A stretch of DNA of 64,000 nt from Kerstersia similis (GCF_965139615.1 NZ_CBCSIQ010000014.1:1-64000); one strand, 5' to 3'; positions 7,790-17,332 are shown, counted from the first letter of the stretch. Program-made: numbers and translations. Notes: generated by a model not told the origin, from the letters alone.

Positions 7790-9472
7790 ATGTCCAGCCT
7801 GTTTGAACAGCACCGCGCCACGCTCGATTCGGCCCTTGCAGCAATACGCGAACGGGGGTTCTGGACCGCCTATCCGGAGGTTCCCAGTGGCAAGATCTAT
7901 GGCGAAACCGCCAAGCAGGAAGGCTTGGCCAGCTATGAAGCGCACCTGAATGGCGATTTCGAGTTGCCCGGCCATCCCGAGCAGCGCCGGGTGGGCGCTG
8001 AGGTGTCGCCATTGATGGCGGCGTCCGGCGACGGTGCGCTGGGAATCCGCTATCCGGCGGCAGATGTGGATCTGCTGGTGGAGCACTCGCAGGCGGCTGC
8101 CGCGGCCTGGGCCAATGCCAGCGTCGAAACCCGCGTCGGTATATGCCTGGAAATCCTGGCGCGCCTGAATCGTCGTAGCTTCGAGATGGCCAACGCCGTC
8201 ATGCATACGTCCGGTCAGGCCTTTCCCATGGCCTTTCAGGCGGGTGGCCCGCATGCCCAGGACCGTGGTCTGGAAGCACTGGCCTATGCCTGGGATGAAA
8301 TGCAGCGCATTCCTGCCAGCGCGCGCTGGGTCAAGCCGCAAGGCAAGGCTGGCGATATCATCATGGACAAGCACTGGCGTATCGTGCCGCGTGGCGTTTC
8401 CCTGTTGATCGGCTGCCAGACCTTCCCGACCTGGAACAGCTATTCCGGTCTGTTTGCCAATCTTGCCACGGGTAATACCGTGATTGCCAAGCCGCATCCT
8501 GCCGCCATTTTGCCCATGGCGCTGACCGTGCTGGTGGCCCGTGAAGTGCTGGCGGAACAAGGCCTGCCGCCGGATGTGGTGCTGCTGGCCGCCGAAGAGC
8601 CGGGCGAGGGCCAGGCCAAGGCATTTGCCGAGCACGCAGGGGTTGCCCAGATCGACTACACCGGTTCCAGCCATTTCGGCCAGTGGTTGCGTCAACATGC
8701 CGCGACGCCGCTGGTCTATACCGAGGAAGCCGGCGTCAACAGCATTGTGATTGCTGGCACCGACAACTTCGACGCCATGTGCCAGAACATTGCCTTTTCG
8801 CTGTCGCTGTACAGCGGTCAGATGTGCACGGCGCCGCAGAATCTGTTCGTGCCGCGTGACGGCATCATGGCCGGTGGCGAGCGCAAGTCCTTTGATGACG
8901 TGGCCGCTGGCATCGCAGCGGCGGTGGATGGCCTGCTGGCCGATCCGGCGCGCGCGGCAGCGGTAGCGGGTGCCATCGCCAATGCCGATACCTTGGCGCG
9001 AGTGGCTCAAGCCCGTGCCCTGGGGCGCATTGTGCGGGATTCCGCACCGCTGGATGCTGCGGGTGCCGCGCGTACTGCGACGCCGCTGATCGTGGCGGTT
9101 GATGCCAGCGATGTAGAAGCCTACGAAGCCGAGCGCTTTGGCCCGATTGCGCTGCTTGTTGCCGTGGATGACGCCGCAGATGGCGTACGTCGCGCAGCAG
9201 ACCTGGCACGACGCAAAGGCGCCATCACGGCAGCACTTTATGACACTAGCGAAGCCGGCATTCTGGATGCTGCCGATGCGTTTGCAGAGGCCGGCGTCAA
9301 TCTGTCGGTCAATCTGCTGGGCGGCATCTATGTCAACCAGAGCGCGGCATTCAGCGATTTCCATGTGACCGGTGCCAATCCGGCGGGCAATGCCTGCTTT
9401 GCCGACAGCGCCTTTGTGGCCAATCGCTTCCGCGTAGTGATGTGGCGTCGTCCGGCGCCTGCCAGCGTCTGA
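7790..9472 (+). CDS. paaN: Phenylacetic acid degradation aldehyde dehydrogenase PaaN
   Basis: A 560-residue protein of the aldehyde dehydrogenase superfamily with the PaaN architecture. The catalytic Cys is in SGQMCTAPQN (Cys346), with TGSSHFGQ and CQTFPTWNSYSGLFANLATGN before it. PaaN proteins are linked to opening or oxidation of the phenylacetyl-CoA ring; they lack the MaoC hydratase domain of PaaZ. The ATG at 7790 has GGGA at 7777-7780; an in-frame ATG at 7775 has no ribosome-binding site. It diverges from paaG and precedes the ABC transporter. A full PaaZ is also encoded at 24795, so this may be redundant or specialised. Confidence 0.88.
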   Translation: MSSLFEQHRATLDSALAAIRERGFWTAYPEVPSGKIYGETAKQEGLASYEAHLNGDFELPGHPEQRRVGAEVSPLMAASGDGALGIRYPAADVDLLVEHSQAAAAAWANASVETRVGICLEILARLNRRSFEMANAVMHTSGQAFPMAFQAGGPHAQDRGLEALAYAWDEMQRIPASARWVKPQGKAGDIIMDKHWRIVPRGVSLLIGCQTFPTWNSYSGLFANLATGNTVIAKPHPAAILPMALTVLVAREVLAEQGLPPDVVLLAAEEPGEGQAKAFAEHAGVAQIDYTGSSHFGQWLRQHAATPLVYTEEAGVNSIVIAGTDNFDAMCQNIAFSLSLYSGQMCTAPQNLFVPRDGIMAGGERKSFDDVAAGIAAAVDGLLADPARAAAVAGAIANADTLARVAQARALGRIVRDSAPLDAAGAARTATPLIVAVDASDVEAYEAERFGPIALLVAVDDAADGVRRAADLARRKGAITAALYDTSEAGILDAADAFAEAGVNLSVNLLGGIYVNQSAAFSDFHVTGANPAGNACFADSAFVANRFRVVMWRRPAPASV

Positions 9473-9660
9473 TCGGAGAGACGATTTTTCCTAGCTTTTT
9501 ATCCAGGCGCCCTCCAAGAGGCGCCGGATCCGGCCGGTTCACCGTGCCACTTTGGTTCACAGGGGTTTCTGTGTCCGGCAGTCCGGGCCTTGGCGGGTTT
9601 CTGCGACCCGAGGTTCAGCTGCCACTAAGCAGTTCATTTCATAAACTGGAGGGAGACAAC

Positions 9661-10818
9661 ATGAAGCAATTCACTAAAAAGAATGTGTTCAAGCTGGCTG
9701 GCGCCGTGGCGTTGGCCTGGTGTGCAACCGGTACGGCCAGCGCCGATATCCTGATCGGTTCGACAGTATCGGCCACGGGCCCTGCCTCCTTCCTGGGCGA
9801 GCCCGAGGCGCGCACCCTGAAGATGCTGGTGGATGATATCAACGCCAAGGGCGGCGTCCAGGGCGAGAAGATCAAGCTGATTGCCTATGACGACGGCGGC
9901 GATCCGAACAAGGCCCGCACCTTCGCCACGCGTCTGATCGAAGACGACGAAGTCGTGGCCGTGATTGGCGGCACCACGACCGGCACGACGATGTCCATCA
10001 TTCCCGTGGTCGAAGAAGCCGGGGTGCCTTTCATTTCGCTGGCTGGCGCGATTGAAATCATCCAGCCGGTGCGCAAGCATACTTTCAAGACACCGCACAC
10101 CGATCGCATGGCGTGCGCCAAGATCTTCGAGGACATGAAAGGGCGCGGGCTGACGAAAATCGGTCTGTTGTCGGGTTCCGACAGCTTCGGCGCTTCCATG
10201 CGCAAGCAATGCCTGGATATCGTGGGCGACTACGGCATCGCTATTGTCGGTGACGAAACCTTCGGCCCGACTGATGCCGACATGACGCCGCAGCTGACCA
10301 ATCTGCGCAACAAGAACGGCATTCAGGCCATCCTGAATCTGGGCATGGGCTCCGGGCCTGCCATCGTGACGCGCAACTATGCGCAGTTGGCGGTGGATCT
10401 GCCGCTGTACCAATCGCATGGCGTTGCGTCCGATGCCTTCATCGACCTGGCTGGCGCCAAGGCGGCGGAAGGCGTGCGCCTGCCCGGTACGTCGCTGCTG
10501 GTGGCCGAGCAACTGGCCGAGAACGATCCCCAGCGCGAAGTGGTGCAGAACTACAAGAAGCGCTATGAGGGCGAAACCGGCAAGCCGGTCTCGACGTTCG
10601 GCGGCTATGCCCATGATGCGCTGTACCTGATTGTCGATGCCATCAACCGCGCCGGCAAGGCCGAGCCGGAAGCGATCCGTGATGCGCTGGAATCGACGAC
10701 GGGCTATATGGGCACGACCGGCAGCTTCACCATGACGCCGCAGGATCACCTGGGCCTGGACCTGAGCGCTTTCCGCATGCTGGAAATCCGTGATGGCGGC
10801 TGGAAAATCGTCGAGTAA
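9661..10818 (+). CDS. LIV-type ABC transporter substrate-binding protein (phenylacetate cluster)
   Basis: A 385-residue periplasmic binding protein of the branched-chain amino acid type. A signal peptide covers about residues 1-26 (Lys-rich start, hydrophobic core, cleavage near ASA-DI). The mature protein opens with ILIGSTVSATGPASFLGEPEARTL and contains GGTTTGTT, both usual for this family. I chose the ATG at 9661, with GGAGGGAG ahead of it. It is followed by two permeases and two ATPases, all inside the paa cluster, so phenylacetate or a related aromatic acid is the probable cargo. Ligand identity is inferred from location only. Confidence 0.85.
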   Translation: MKQFTKKNVFKLAGAVALAWCATGTASADILIGSTVSATGPASFLGEPEARTLKMLVDDINAKGGVQGEKIKLIAYDDGGDPNKARTFATRLIEDDEVVAVIGGTTTGTTMSIIPVVEEAGVPFISLAGAIEIIQPVRKHTFKTPHTDRMACAKIFEDMKGRGLTKIGLLSGSDSFGASMRKQCLDIVGDYGIAIVGDETFGPTDADMTPQLTNLRNKNGIQAILNLGMGSGPAIVTRNYAQLAVDLPLYQSHGVASDAFIDLAGAKAAEGVRLPGTSLLVAEQLAENDPQREVVQNYKKRYEGETGKPVSTFGGYAHDALYLIVDAINRAGKAEPEAIRDALESTTGYMGTTGSFTMTPQDHLGLDLSAFRMLEIRDGGWKIVE

Positions 10819-10883
10819 CTGAACGACATTCCGGCGCTTGCAGCAAGGTACGGCGCGGGGCTGTGCCACGCTGCAAGACGAGC

Positions 10884-10939
10884 TGAGCCGTTTGCTTGCC
10901 CGCTGCCGGATGGCAGCTGCCAGGCAGCGCAGCGGCTCA
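10884..10939 (+). promoter_or_regulatory. Intercistronic stem-loop after the binding-protein gene
   Basis: TGAGCCG at 10884-10890 pairs with CGGCTCA at 10933-10939, and GCTGCC at 10902-10907 pairs with GGCAGC at 10912-10917 inside it. There is no T-run. Such stems between a binding-protein gene and its permease gene often protect the upstream message and lower downstream expression. Confidence 0.55.
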
Positions 10940-11015
10940 TCGTAGCGCCGAAGATACCCTTGCCTGGCTCCTGAAACAGGACCCGGGCGAGGTTTCTTCA
11001 AATCCGGAGACACCT

Positions 11016-11888
11016 ATGCCTGAATTCATGCAGTTCCTGCTGTCAGGGCTGACCGTTGGCGCAGTCTATGCGCTCGTGGCCCTGGGCTTTACCATTATCT
11101 ATAACGCCTCCGATGTGGCGAACTTCGCACAGGGCGAGTTCGTGATGCTCGGCGGCATGATTACCGCTTTTGCCTATATGGCGGGTGCGCCGCTGCCGCT
11201 GGCCGCCTTGCTGGCCATTGTGGCAACGGCTGCCATCGGGGTGGCACTCAATAAACTGGCGATCGAGCCGGCACGCGGCGCGCCTGTCGCGAGCCTGATC
11301 ATCATCACCATCGGCGCTTCCATCTTTATCCGAGGGGTGGCGCAGGTCGTGTTCGACAAGCAACTGCATCGTTTTCCGGCATTTTCCGGTGACGACCCCA
11401 TTCGTGTCCTGGGCGCGACCATTCTGCCGCAGAGCCTGTGGGTGATTGTTGGCGCGCTGGTGATCTTTGTCGGGCTGTGGCTGTTCTTTACCCGCACCCT
11501 GACGGGGCGTGCGGTGCTGGCGACGGCGAACAACCGCATCGCGGCGCTGCTGGTGGGGATCAACACCAAATACATCATGACCCTGTCCTTTGCCCTGTCT
11601 GCCGCCATTGGCGCGCTGGCCGGGGTGCTGGTCACGCCCATTACGCTGGTGAGCTATGACATCGGCATGACCATGGCGCTCAAGGGCTTTGCTGCCGCCA
11701 TGCTGGGCGGCATGGGCAACCCGAAGGGCGCCTTGGCGGGCGGCCTGTTGCTGGGCTTGCTGGAGGCTTTCACGGCGGGCTACATCAGTTCGCAGTACAA
11801 GGATGCGGCAGCGTTTGTCGTGATTCTCGGCGTGTTGTTCTTCATGCCCCAGGGTCTCTTTGGGCGCCGTGCGGCGGAGCGGGTGTAA
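11016..11888 (+). CDS. LIV-type ABC permease (LivH-like)
   Basis: A 290-residue inner-membrane permease with about eight hydrophobic segments. It starts MPEFMQFLLSGLTVGAVYALVALGF, a hallmark of LivH proteins, and ends in MPQGLFGRR. GGAGA precedes the ATG at 11016; a longer upstream frame would run through the stem-loop and is unlikely. It pairs with the LivM-like permease 3 bases downstream. Confidence 0.88.
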   Translation: MPEFMQFLLSGLTVGAVYALVALGFTIIYNASDVANFAQGEFVMLGGMITAFAYMAGAPLPLAALLAIVATAAIGVALNKLAIEPARGAPVASLIIITIGASIFIRGVAQVVFDKQLHRFPAFSGDDPIRVLGATILPQSLWVIVGALVIFVGLWLFFTRTLTGRAVLATANNRIAALLVGINTKYIMTLSFALSAAIGALAGVLVTPITLVSYDIGMTMALKGFAAAMLGGMGNPKGALAGGLLLGLLEAFTAGYISSQYKDAAAFVVILGVLFFMPQGLFGRRAAERV

Positions 11889-11891
11889 ATC

Positions 11892-12848
11892 ATGAAGAAA
11901 CTGTCTCCGAAACATGCCACTTTGCTGGTGCTGGCGATCCTGATCGCCGTCGCGCCGCTGTTTTTCCCCTCGTCCTATTACCTGCGCGTCGGCTCGCTGA
12001 TTTTCGTCAACGGCTTGGCCGTGGTCGGCATCGTGATCTTGACGGGCTTCGTCGGTCAGATCAGCCTGGGCCACGCCGGTTTTCTCGGCATAGGCGCCTA
12101 TGCCTGCGCCCTGGCGCCCAAGTACCTGGGCATGCCGGTCCTGCTGGCTGCGCTGTTGGGCGCGGTCATCTCAGGCTTGCTGGCCTGGTTGGTCGGGCGG
12201 CCCATTCTGCGGCTGCGGGGCTATTACCTGTCCGTGGCCACACTGGGCTTTGGCGTACTGGTTGCGATGGTCTTGACCAATGAAGCCTGGCTCACCGGCG
12301 GCCCTGACGGGATTGCCGTTCAGGATCCGGGCATGCGTGCTGCGCTCAAGGACATGGGCTGGAACCTGAGCAATGCCGAGTTCTGGTATGGGTTCAATGG
12401 CATCATGCTGGTGCTGGGGGCCTGGGTGGCGCTTAACCTGCAGTACAGCGCCACCGGACGTGCATTGCGGGCCTTGCATGGTTCAGAAGTGGCGGCGCGC
12501 ACGGTTGGGGTCGATGTCGCACGCTTCAAGCTGCGCGGCTTTGTGATCTCCGCGGTCTATGCGTCGCTGGCGGGTTCCCTGCTGGCCATGCAGAACCGGT
12601 TCATCACGCCGGATGCGGCAAGCTTCATGCACTCCGTCGAGATCGTGACGATGGCCGTGCTGGGCGGCGCCGGTTCCGTTCTGGGCGCCATCTTCGGCGC
12701 AGCCGTCCTGACGGCCTTGCCCCAGGTGCTGACCTTCTTCCACGAGTACGAACAAATCGTGCTCGGCCTGATCATGATGCTGGTCATGATTTTCCTGCGC
12801 GGCGGTGTTCTGCCCAGCCTTGCGCGCATCATTCGCGGGAGGGGCTGA
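11892..12848 (+). CDS. LIV-type ABC permease (LivM-like)
   Basis: A 318-residue permease, the partner of the LivH-like protein. Typical LivM stretches are GQISLGHAGFLGIGAYA, LRLRGYYLSVATLGFG and the late LGGAGSVLGAIFGA. The gene follows the previous stop by 3 bases and its end abuts the ATPase gene, so the five transporter genes are one operon. Confidence 0.88.
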   Translation: MKKLSPKHATLLVLAILIAVAPLFFPSSYYLRVGSLIFVNGLAVVGIVILTGFVGQISLGHAGFLGIGAYACALAPKYLGMPVLLAALLGAVISGLLAWLVGRPILRLRGYYLSVATLGFGVLVAMVLTNEAWLTGGPDGIAVQDPGMRAALKDMGWNLSNAEFWYGFNGIMLVLGAWVALNLQYSATGRALRALHGSEVAARTVGVDVARFKLRGFVISAVYASLAGSLLAMQNRFITPDAASFMHSVEIVTMAVLGGAGSVLGAIFGAAVLTALPQVLTFFHEYEQIVLGLIMMLVMIFLRGGVLPSLARIIRGRG

Positions 12849-12849
12849 G

Positions 12850-13641
12850 ATGAGTCTCCTGGATGTTGCCGGTGTCGGCATTTCTTTCGGCGGCCTGCGC
12901 GCCGTGCACGACGTCAGTTTCAAGGTACGTGCCGGCGAGATCGTGTCGGTCATTGGCCCCAATGGGGCAGGCAAGACCACCTTGTTCAATATGTTGTCCG
13001 GGGTCTATCAGCCGGGTTCGGGGGAAGTGCGCCTGGATGGCGAGCCCGTGACCGGCATGGCGCCGCATCTGTTGGCGCGGCGCGGTATGTCGCGTACTTT
13101 CCAGAACCTGCAAATCTTCCCGGCCATGACGGCGCTGGAGAACGTGGCGACGGGTTTTCACCTGCAGGAAAACGGCTCTTTGCTGGCGGATCTGCTGGGC
13201 TTGCCCTCGGCGCGCCGCCGCACCCGTCGTTCGGAAGAGCAGGCGCGGGAACTGCTGGAGCGTGTGGGCCTGGGCCGGGCGGCAGATTTTGAGGCGGCCT
13301 CGCTATCGTATGGTTCGCTCAAGCGTCTGGAAATCGCCCGCGCATTGGCGCTCAAGCCACGCCTGTTGTTGCTTGACGAACCCGCCGCCGGTTGCAATGC
13401 GGTCGAAACCGAGGAAATCGAGCATCTGGTGGCCGAGGTGGCTGCCAGCGGCATTTCCATTCTGCTGGTCGAACACGACATGAAGATGGTCATGCGGATT
13501 TCCAACCACATCGTGGTGCTGGACCATGGGGAAAAAATTGCCGAGGGCCTGCCGGCTGAGGTTGCCAGCCATCCGCGGGTGATCGAAGCCTATCTGGGCG
13601 CGGCAGCGAAGGAGGAGGCGGCGAAACATGCTGAGCGTTAA
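12850..13641 (+). CDS. LIV-type ABC ATPase (LivG-like)
   Basis: A 263-residue ATP-binding subunit. Walker A GPNGAGKTT is near residue 37, the signature is LSYGSLKRLEIARAL (the usual LSYGQQRRLEIARAL with QQ changed to SL), Walker B is LLLLDEPAAG, and EHDMKMVM with LDHGEKIAEG follows. I chose the ATG at 12850; the frame is open upstream but overlaps the permease gene. Confidence 0.88.
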   Translation: MSLLDVAGVGISFGGLRAVHDVSFKVRAGEIVSVIGPNGAGKTTLFNMLSGVYQPGSGEVRLDGEPVTGMAPHLLARRGMSRTFQNLQIFPAMTALENVATGFHLQENGSLLADLLGLPSARRRTRRSEEQARELLERVGLGRAADFEAASLSYGSLKRLEIARALALKPRLLLLDEPAAGCNAVETEEIEHLVAEVAASGISILLVEHDMKMVMRISNHIVVLDHGEKIAEGLPAEVASHPRVIEAYLGAAAKEEAAKHAER

Positions 13642-14329
13642 CCAATTGCGGTCGCGCTACGGGCGCATCGAAGTCCTGCACGGCGTGGACCTGGAAGTCA
13701 GCGCTGGCGAAATCGTCGTGGTGGTCGGCGCCAACGGCGCAGGCAAAACCACGCTCTTGCGCTGCCTGTCGGGCATTCAGCCGGTACAGGATGGCAATAT
13801 CGTCTTTCGGGGGCAGCGTTTCAACGATGTGCCGGCCTATAAGCGTGTCAAGCAAGGCCTGGCGCAGGTTCCCGAAGGCCGGCAGATTTTCACCAGCCTG
13901 ACGGTGGAAGAAAATCTGCGCCTGGGCGCCTATTTGTATTCCGATGATAAAGTGGACCGGGACATGGAAGATGCCTTCCAGCTGTTTCCGGTGCTGCGTG
14001 AGAAGCGCAACCTTGCCGCCGGAGGCCTGTCCGGCGGGCAGCAGCAGATGCTGGCCATGGCGCGCGCGCTGCTGAGCCGTCCGTCCTGCCTGTTGCTCGA
14101 CGAGCCCAGCATGGGCCTGGCGCCTATCCTGGTTGCGCAGATATTTGACGTCGTCAAAAGCCTGAAGAGCCTGGACGTTACCGTCCTGCTGGTCGAGCAG
14201 AATGCCTTTGGCGCCTTATCCATTGCGGATCGCGGCTATGTCATGGAAACTGGCAAGATCACGCTGTCCGGACCGGCACAGCAACTGATCGAAGACCCGC
14301 GCATCCGTTCGGCTTACCTGGGAATGTAG
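13628..14329 (+). CDS. LIV-type ABC ATPase (LivF-like)
   Basis: A 233-residue ATP-binding subunit that completes the transporter. Walker A is GANGAGKTT, the signature LSGGQQQMLAMARAL, Walker B CLLLDEPSMGLAP, and the family mark VPEGRQIF is present. Its ATG lies inside the LivG-like gene (14-base overlap), with AAGGAGGAGG upstream, so translation is coupled. Confidence 0.88.
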   Translation: MLSVNQLRSRYGRIEVLHGVDLEVSAGEIVVVVGANGAGKTTLLRCLSGIQPVQDGNIVFRGQRFNDVPAYKRVKQGLAQVPEGRQIFTSLTVEENLRLGAYLYSDDKVDRDMEDAFQLFPVLREKRNLAAGGLSGGQQQMLAMARALLSRPSCLLLDEPSMGLAPILVAQIFDVVKSLKSLDVTVLLVEQNAFGALSIADRGYVMETGKITLSGPAQQLIEDPRIRSAYLGM

Positions 14330-14331
14330 AA

Positions 14332-16377
14332 ATGAGCATTACGATAGAACGCGAAGACGGCCTGGCTGTCGTCACTGTTGATTTTCCGCCTGTCAATGCG
14401 TTGTCGCAGGCTTTGCGCAGCGGCCTGATCGCCGCGGCAGAGGCGCTGGATGCGGACCCCGATGTTCAGGGCGTCGTCCTGATCTGCGCGGGGCGCACCT
14501 TTATTGCCGGCGCGGACGTCAGTGAGTTCGGCAAACCGCCGCAGGAACCGCATTTGCCGGATGTCGTCGCTCGTATCGAAAATGCCGCCAAGCCTTGGCT
14601 GGCGGCCATTCATGGCAGCGCCTTGGGAGGCGGGCTGGAAATTGCGCTGGCCTGCCGGTTCCGCGTGGCCCTGGCCGGTGCGCAGGCCGGGCTGCCGGAG
14701 GTCAAGCTGGGACTGGTGCCTGGCGCGGGAGGGTGCGTACGCTTGCCGCGTCTGGTGGGAGCGGCGCTAGCGGTGGAGCTTGTGACGCGCGGTGCGCCGC
14801 TGGCAAGCGCCAAGGCGCAGGCTGCCGGCCTGTTTGATGCAGTGGTAGAGGGGGATCTGCGGCGCGAGGCTTTGGCCTATCTGCGTGCTGCCTTGCAGCG
14901 CCCCTTGCCCCAGGCTTTGCTGCAGCGCACCGTGGCGCCGGTGGACGCAGGTTTCTGGGAACAGGCGCAAGCCGAACTGCGCAAGCGTGCCGGCCGCGAA
15001 GTCGCGCCAGGGATGGCACTGGAATGCGTACGCCGTGCCTGCGAAGGCAGTGTGCAGGAGGCGCTGGCGTTCGAGCGGGCGAGCTTCCTGGAGCGTCGCG
15101 CCTCGGATCAGGCGCGAGCCTTGCGCCACATCTTCTTTGCGGAACGTGGCGCTACCCGTCCGCCCGAGCTCAACGGAGTGGAAGCGCGCGCAGTGAACAG
15201 CGCAGCCGTGGTCGGTGGCGGCACCATGGGCGCAGGCATTGTGGTGGCCTTGCGTGATGCCGGTATTCCCGTGATCTTGCTGGAGCGGGATGACACGGCG
15301 TTGCAGCGTGGCTTGCAACGGGTGTCCGATATCTACCAGAGCAGTGTCAAACGTGGCCGCATCAGCGAGAGCACTGCCGCTGAGCGTGTTGGCGGTGTGC
15401 GTGGCACGACGGTAGATGCCGAGCTGGCCGAGGTTGATCTGGTGATCGAAGCGGTATTTGAAGACCTGCAGGTCAAGCGCGACGTATTTGCGCGACTGTC
15501 GCAGGTGTGCCGCCCGGACGCCATTCTGGCGACCAACACCTCCTATCTGGATCCCGCTCTCATTGCTGAGGGCCTGGCTGCGCCGGAACGTTTCATCGGC
15601 CTGCACTTCTTCAGCCCGGCGCAGATCATGAAATTGCTGGAAATCGTACCGATTCCGCAAACGGCGCCCGATGTCCTGTCGGCCGGCTTTACGCTGGCAC
15701 GCCGCTTGGGCAAGATTCCGGTGCGTGCTGGAATCTGCGATGGTTTCATCGGCAACCGGATCCTGCGCACCCTGCGTGCGCAAGCGGAACGCCTGTTGCT
15801 GGCTGGCGCCACGCCGCAGGCCGTGGATGCTGCCATGCGTGCCTATGGCATGCCCATGGGGCCGTTCGAGGCGCAGGATCTGGGCGGGCTGGATATTGCC
15901 GCATTCCAGCGCAAGGCAGCGCGTGAACGCGGCGAGGACGTCTTTGCGCCGGTGGCGGACAGGCTGTGCGAACAAGGGCGTCTTGGTCAGAAGACCCAGG
16001 CGGGATGGTATGACTACGCGCCGGGCGAGCGTCGCCCCTTGCCGTCCGACACGGTAGCCAGGGTGATCGCCGAGGCGGCTGCCGGTGTGCCGCAACGCGA
16101 ATGGCGTGAAGCGGAAATCATCGACAGCATCGTTCTGCCCATGGTGAACGAAGCGGCGCTGATTCTGGAAGAAGGCATCGCCCAGCGTGCCGTGGATGTC
16201 GATCTGGTCGAAGTCCATGGCTATGGCTTCCCGCGCTGGCGCGGCGGCCTGCTGCATGACGCCGAGGCGCGGGGATTGAAGGAAGTGGTGGCACGCCTGC
16301 GCGAGCTGGCGGCGGCCGGCCTGGCACCTGCACCGTGCCGCAAGCTGGAGCAAGCGGCGGAAACTGGTACATTCTGA
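14332..16377 (+). CDS. Fused enoyl-CoA hydratase / 3-hydroxyacyl-CoA dehydrogenase (PaaF-PaaH role)
   Basis: A 681-residue bifunctional enzyme. Residues ~1-180 are a crotonase domain with AGRTFIAGADVSEFG and SALGGGLEIALACRFR oxyanion motifs. The NAD-binding motif VVGGGTMGAGIV is near 292, HFFSPAQIMKLLEIVP (catalytic His) near 424, and the dehydrogenase C-terminal domain follows to the end (VDLVEVHGYGFPRWRGG). This is FadJ/FadB-like in layout. In the paa cluster, where no separate paaF or paaH gene is seen, it should hydrate 2,3-dehydroadipyl-CoA and oxidise 3-hydroxyadipyl-CoA before the thiolase PaaJ. It begins 2 bases after the transporter operon. Confidence 0.87.
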   Translation: MSITIEREDGLAVVTVDFPPVNALSQALRSGLIAAAEALDADPDVQGVVLICAGRTFIAGADVSEFGKPPQEPHLPDVVARIENAAKPWLAAIHGSALGGGLEIALACRFRVALAGAQAGLPEVKLGLVPGAGGCVRLPRLVGAALAVELVTRGAPLASAKAQAAGLFDAVVEGDLRREALAYLRAALQRPLPQALLQRTVAPVDAGFWEQAQAELRKRAGREVAPGMALECVRRACEGSVQEALAFERASFLERRASDQARALRHIFFAERGATRPPELNGVEARAVNSAAVVGGGTMGAGIVVALRDAGIPVILLERDDTALQRGLQRVSDIYQSSVKRGRISESTAAERVGGVRGTTVDAELAEVDLVIEAVFEDLQVKRDVFARLSQVCRPDAILATNTSYLDPALIAEGLAAPERFIGLHFFSPAQIMKLLEIVPIPQTAPDVLSAGFTLARRLGKIPVRAGICDGFIGNRILRTLRAQAERLLLAGATPQAVDAAMRAYGMPMGPFEAQDLGGLDIAAFQRKAARERGEDVFAPVADRLCEQGRLGQKTQAGWYDYAPGERRPLPSDTVARVIAEAAAGVPQREWREAEIIDSIVLPMVNEAALILEEGIAQRAVDVDLVEVHGYGFPRWRGGLLHDAEARGLKEVVARLRELAAAGLAPAPCRKLEQAAETGTF

Positions 16378-16414
16378 GTGTCGGACATTTTCCAGCACTC
16401 GTTATACCAGGCCC

Positions 16415-17332
16415 GTGAGCAACGCGAATCCCCACTCTGAAACTGGCCAGCCTGCCTTGCAGGCTGCCGCCCGTTCCCTGCCCGAAACCCTGGCGCAACG
16501 TCTGCTGGCCGCCAGTCCTCCCAAGGGAGCGGGGTTCATCGTCACCATCTATGGCGACGTCGTGGAGCCGCGTGGCGGCGTGCTTTGGATGGGCAACCTG
16601 ATCGAAGCCTGCGCCGCCGTGGGCATCAGCGAAAGCCTGGTGCGCACGGCGGTCTCGCGCCTGGTCGCGGCGGGGCAGCTGGAAGGGGAACGGGTGGGGC
16701 GGCGCAGCTTCTATCGCCTGACGGCAGAAGCCCGGGCGGAATTTGCCTATGCTGCCAGCATTCTCTATGAACCCCACGATGCCAGCCAATGGCGGCTGAT
16801 TTATCTGGGGGGGAACGACCCGGATGCGGCCATGCGCAGGCTCAAGCGGCTGGGTTATGCCGCGCTCAATCCTCGCCTGGCGATCGGGCCGGACGGTGCG
16901 CCGGAACTGACAGACGATGCCTTGGTATGGGATGCCAGTGTCGTGCAGGGTGGGGCAGCCATGCGCCAGTTTGCAACGGAATATTGGGATTTCCAGAGCT
17001 ATGCCGATGCATTCAGCGCTTTCATTGAACGTTTTTCGCCAGTGCAGGAAATTGCCGCCAGCGTCGAACCCGCGATGGCGCTGACCTTGCGCCTGCTGCT
17101 GGTGCATCAATACCGGGGCATTGCCCTGCGCGCGCCGCGCCTGCCTGCGCAAGCCTTGCCGTCAGACTGGGCCGGCCACGAAGCCCGGCGATTGTTTGCT
17201 ACCCTCTATCTGGCCTTATCGCGGCCAGCGGAACGCTATATCGCCAATCATTTTATTGATGGCGACGGCGCCTTGCCGGAGGCGGGCCAGACCGTCAAAC
17301 AGCGTAGTTTGCAACTGCGGCAGATGCAGTAA
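16415..17332 (+). CDS. paaX: PaaX-family transcriptional regulator
   Basis: A 305-residue PaaX-type regulator with an N-terminal winged helix (GFIVTIYGDVVEPRGGVLWMGNLIEACAAVGISESLVRTAVSRLVAAGQLEG) and the PaaX C-terminal domain (EYWDFQSYADAFSAFIERF; LLLVHQYRGIALRAPRLPAQALPSDWAGHEARRLFATLY). E. coli PaaX represses paa genes until phenylacetyl-CoA binds. The start is a GTG; the ribosome-binding site is weak. A TetR-type PaaR is also in the cluster, so the pathway has two candidate repressors. Confidence 0.88.
   Translation: MSNANPHSETGQPALQAAARSLPETLAQRLLAASPPKGAGFIVTIYGDVVEPRGGVLWMGNLIEACAAVGISESLVRTAVSRLVAAGQLEGERVGRRSFYRLTAEARAEFAYAASILYEPHDASQWRLIYLGGNDPDAAMRRLKRLGYAALNPRLAIGPDGAPELTDDALVWDASVVQGGAAMRQFATEYWDFQSYADAFSAFIERFSPVQEIAASVEPAMALTLRLLLVHQYRGIALRAPRLPAQALPSDWAGHEARRLFATLYLALSRPAERYIANHFIDGDGALPEAGQTVKQRSLQLRQMQ

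Noticed and set aside
7568..9364. A 598-residue minus-strand frame over paaN
   Set aside because: It lies wholly antisense to a clear aldehyde dehydrogenase and has no motif of its own.
14767..16398. A 543-residue minus-strand frame over the hydratase/dehydrogenase gene
   Set aside because: Antisense shadow of a gene with strong catalytic motifs; low-complexity His/Arg/Gln-rich translation.
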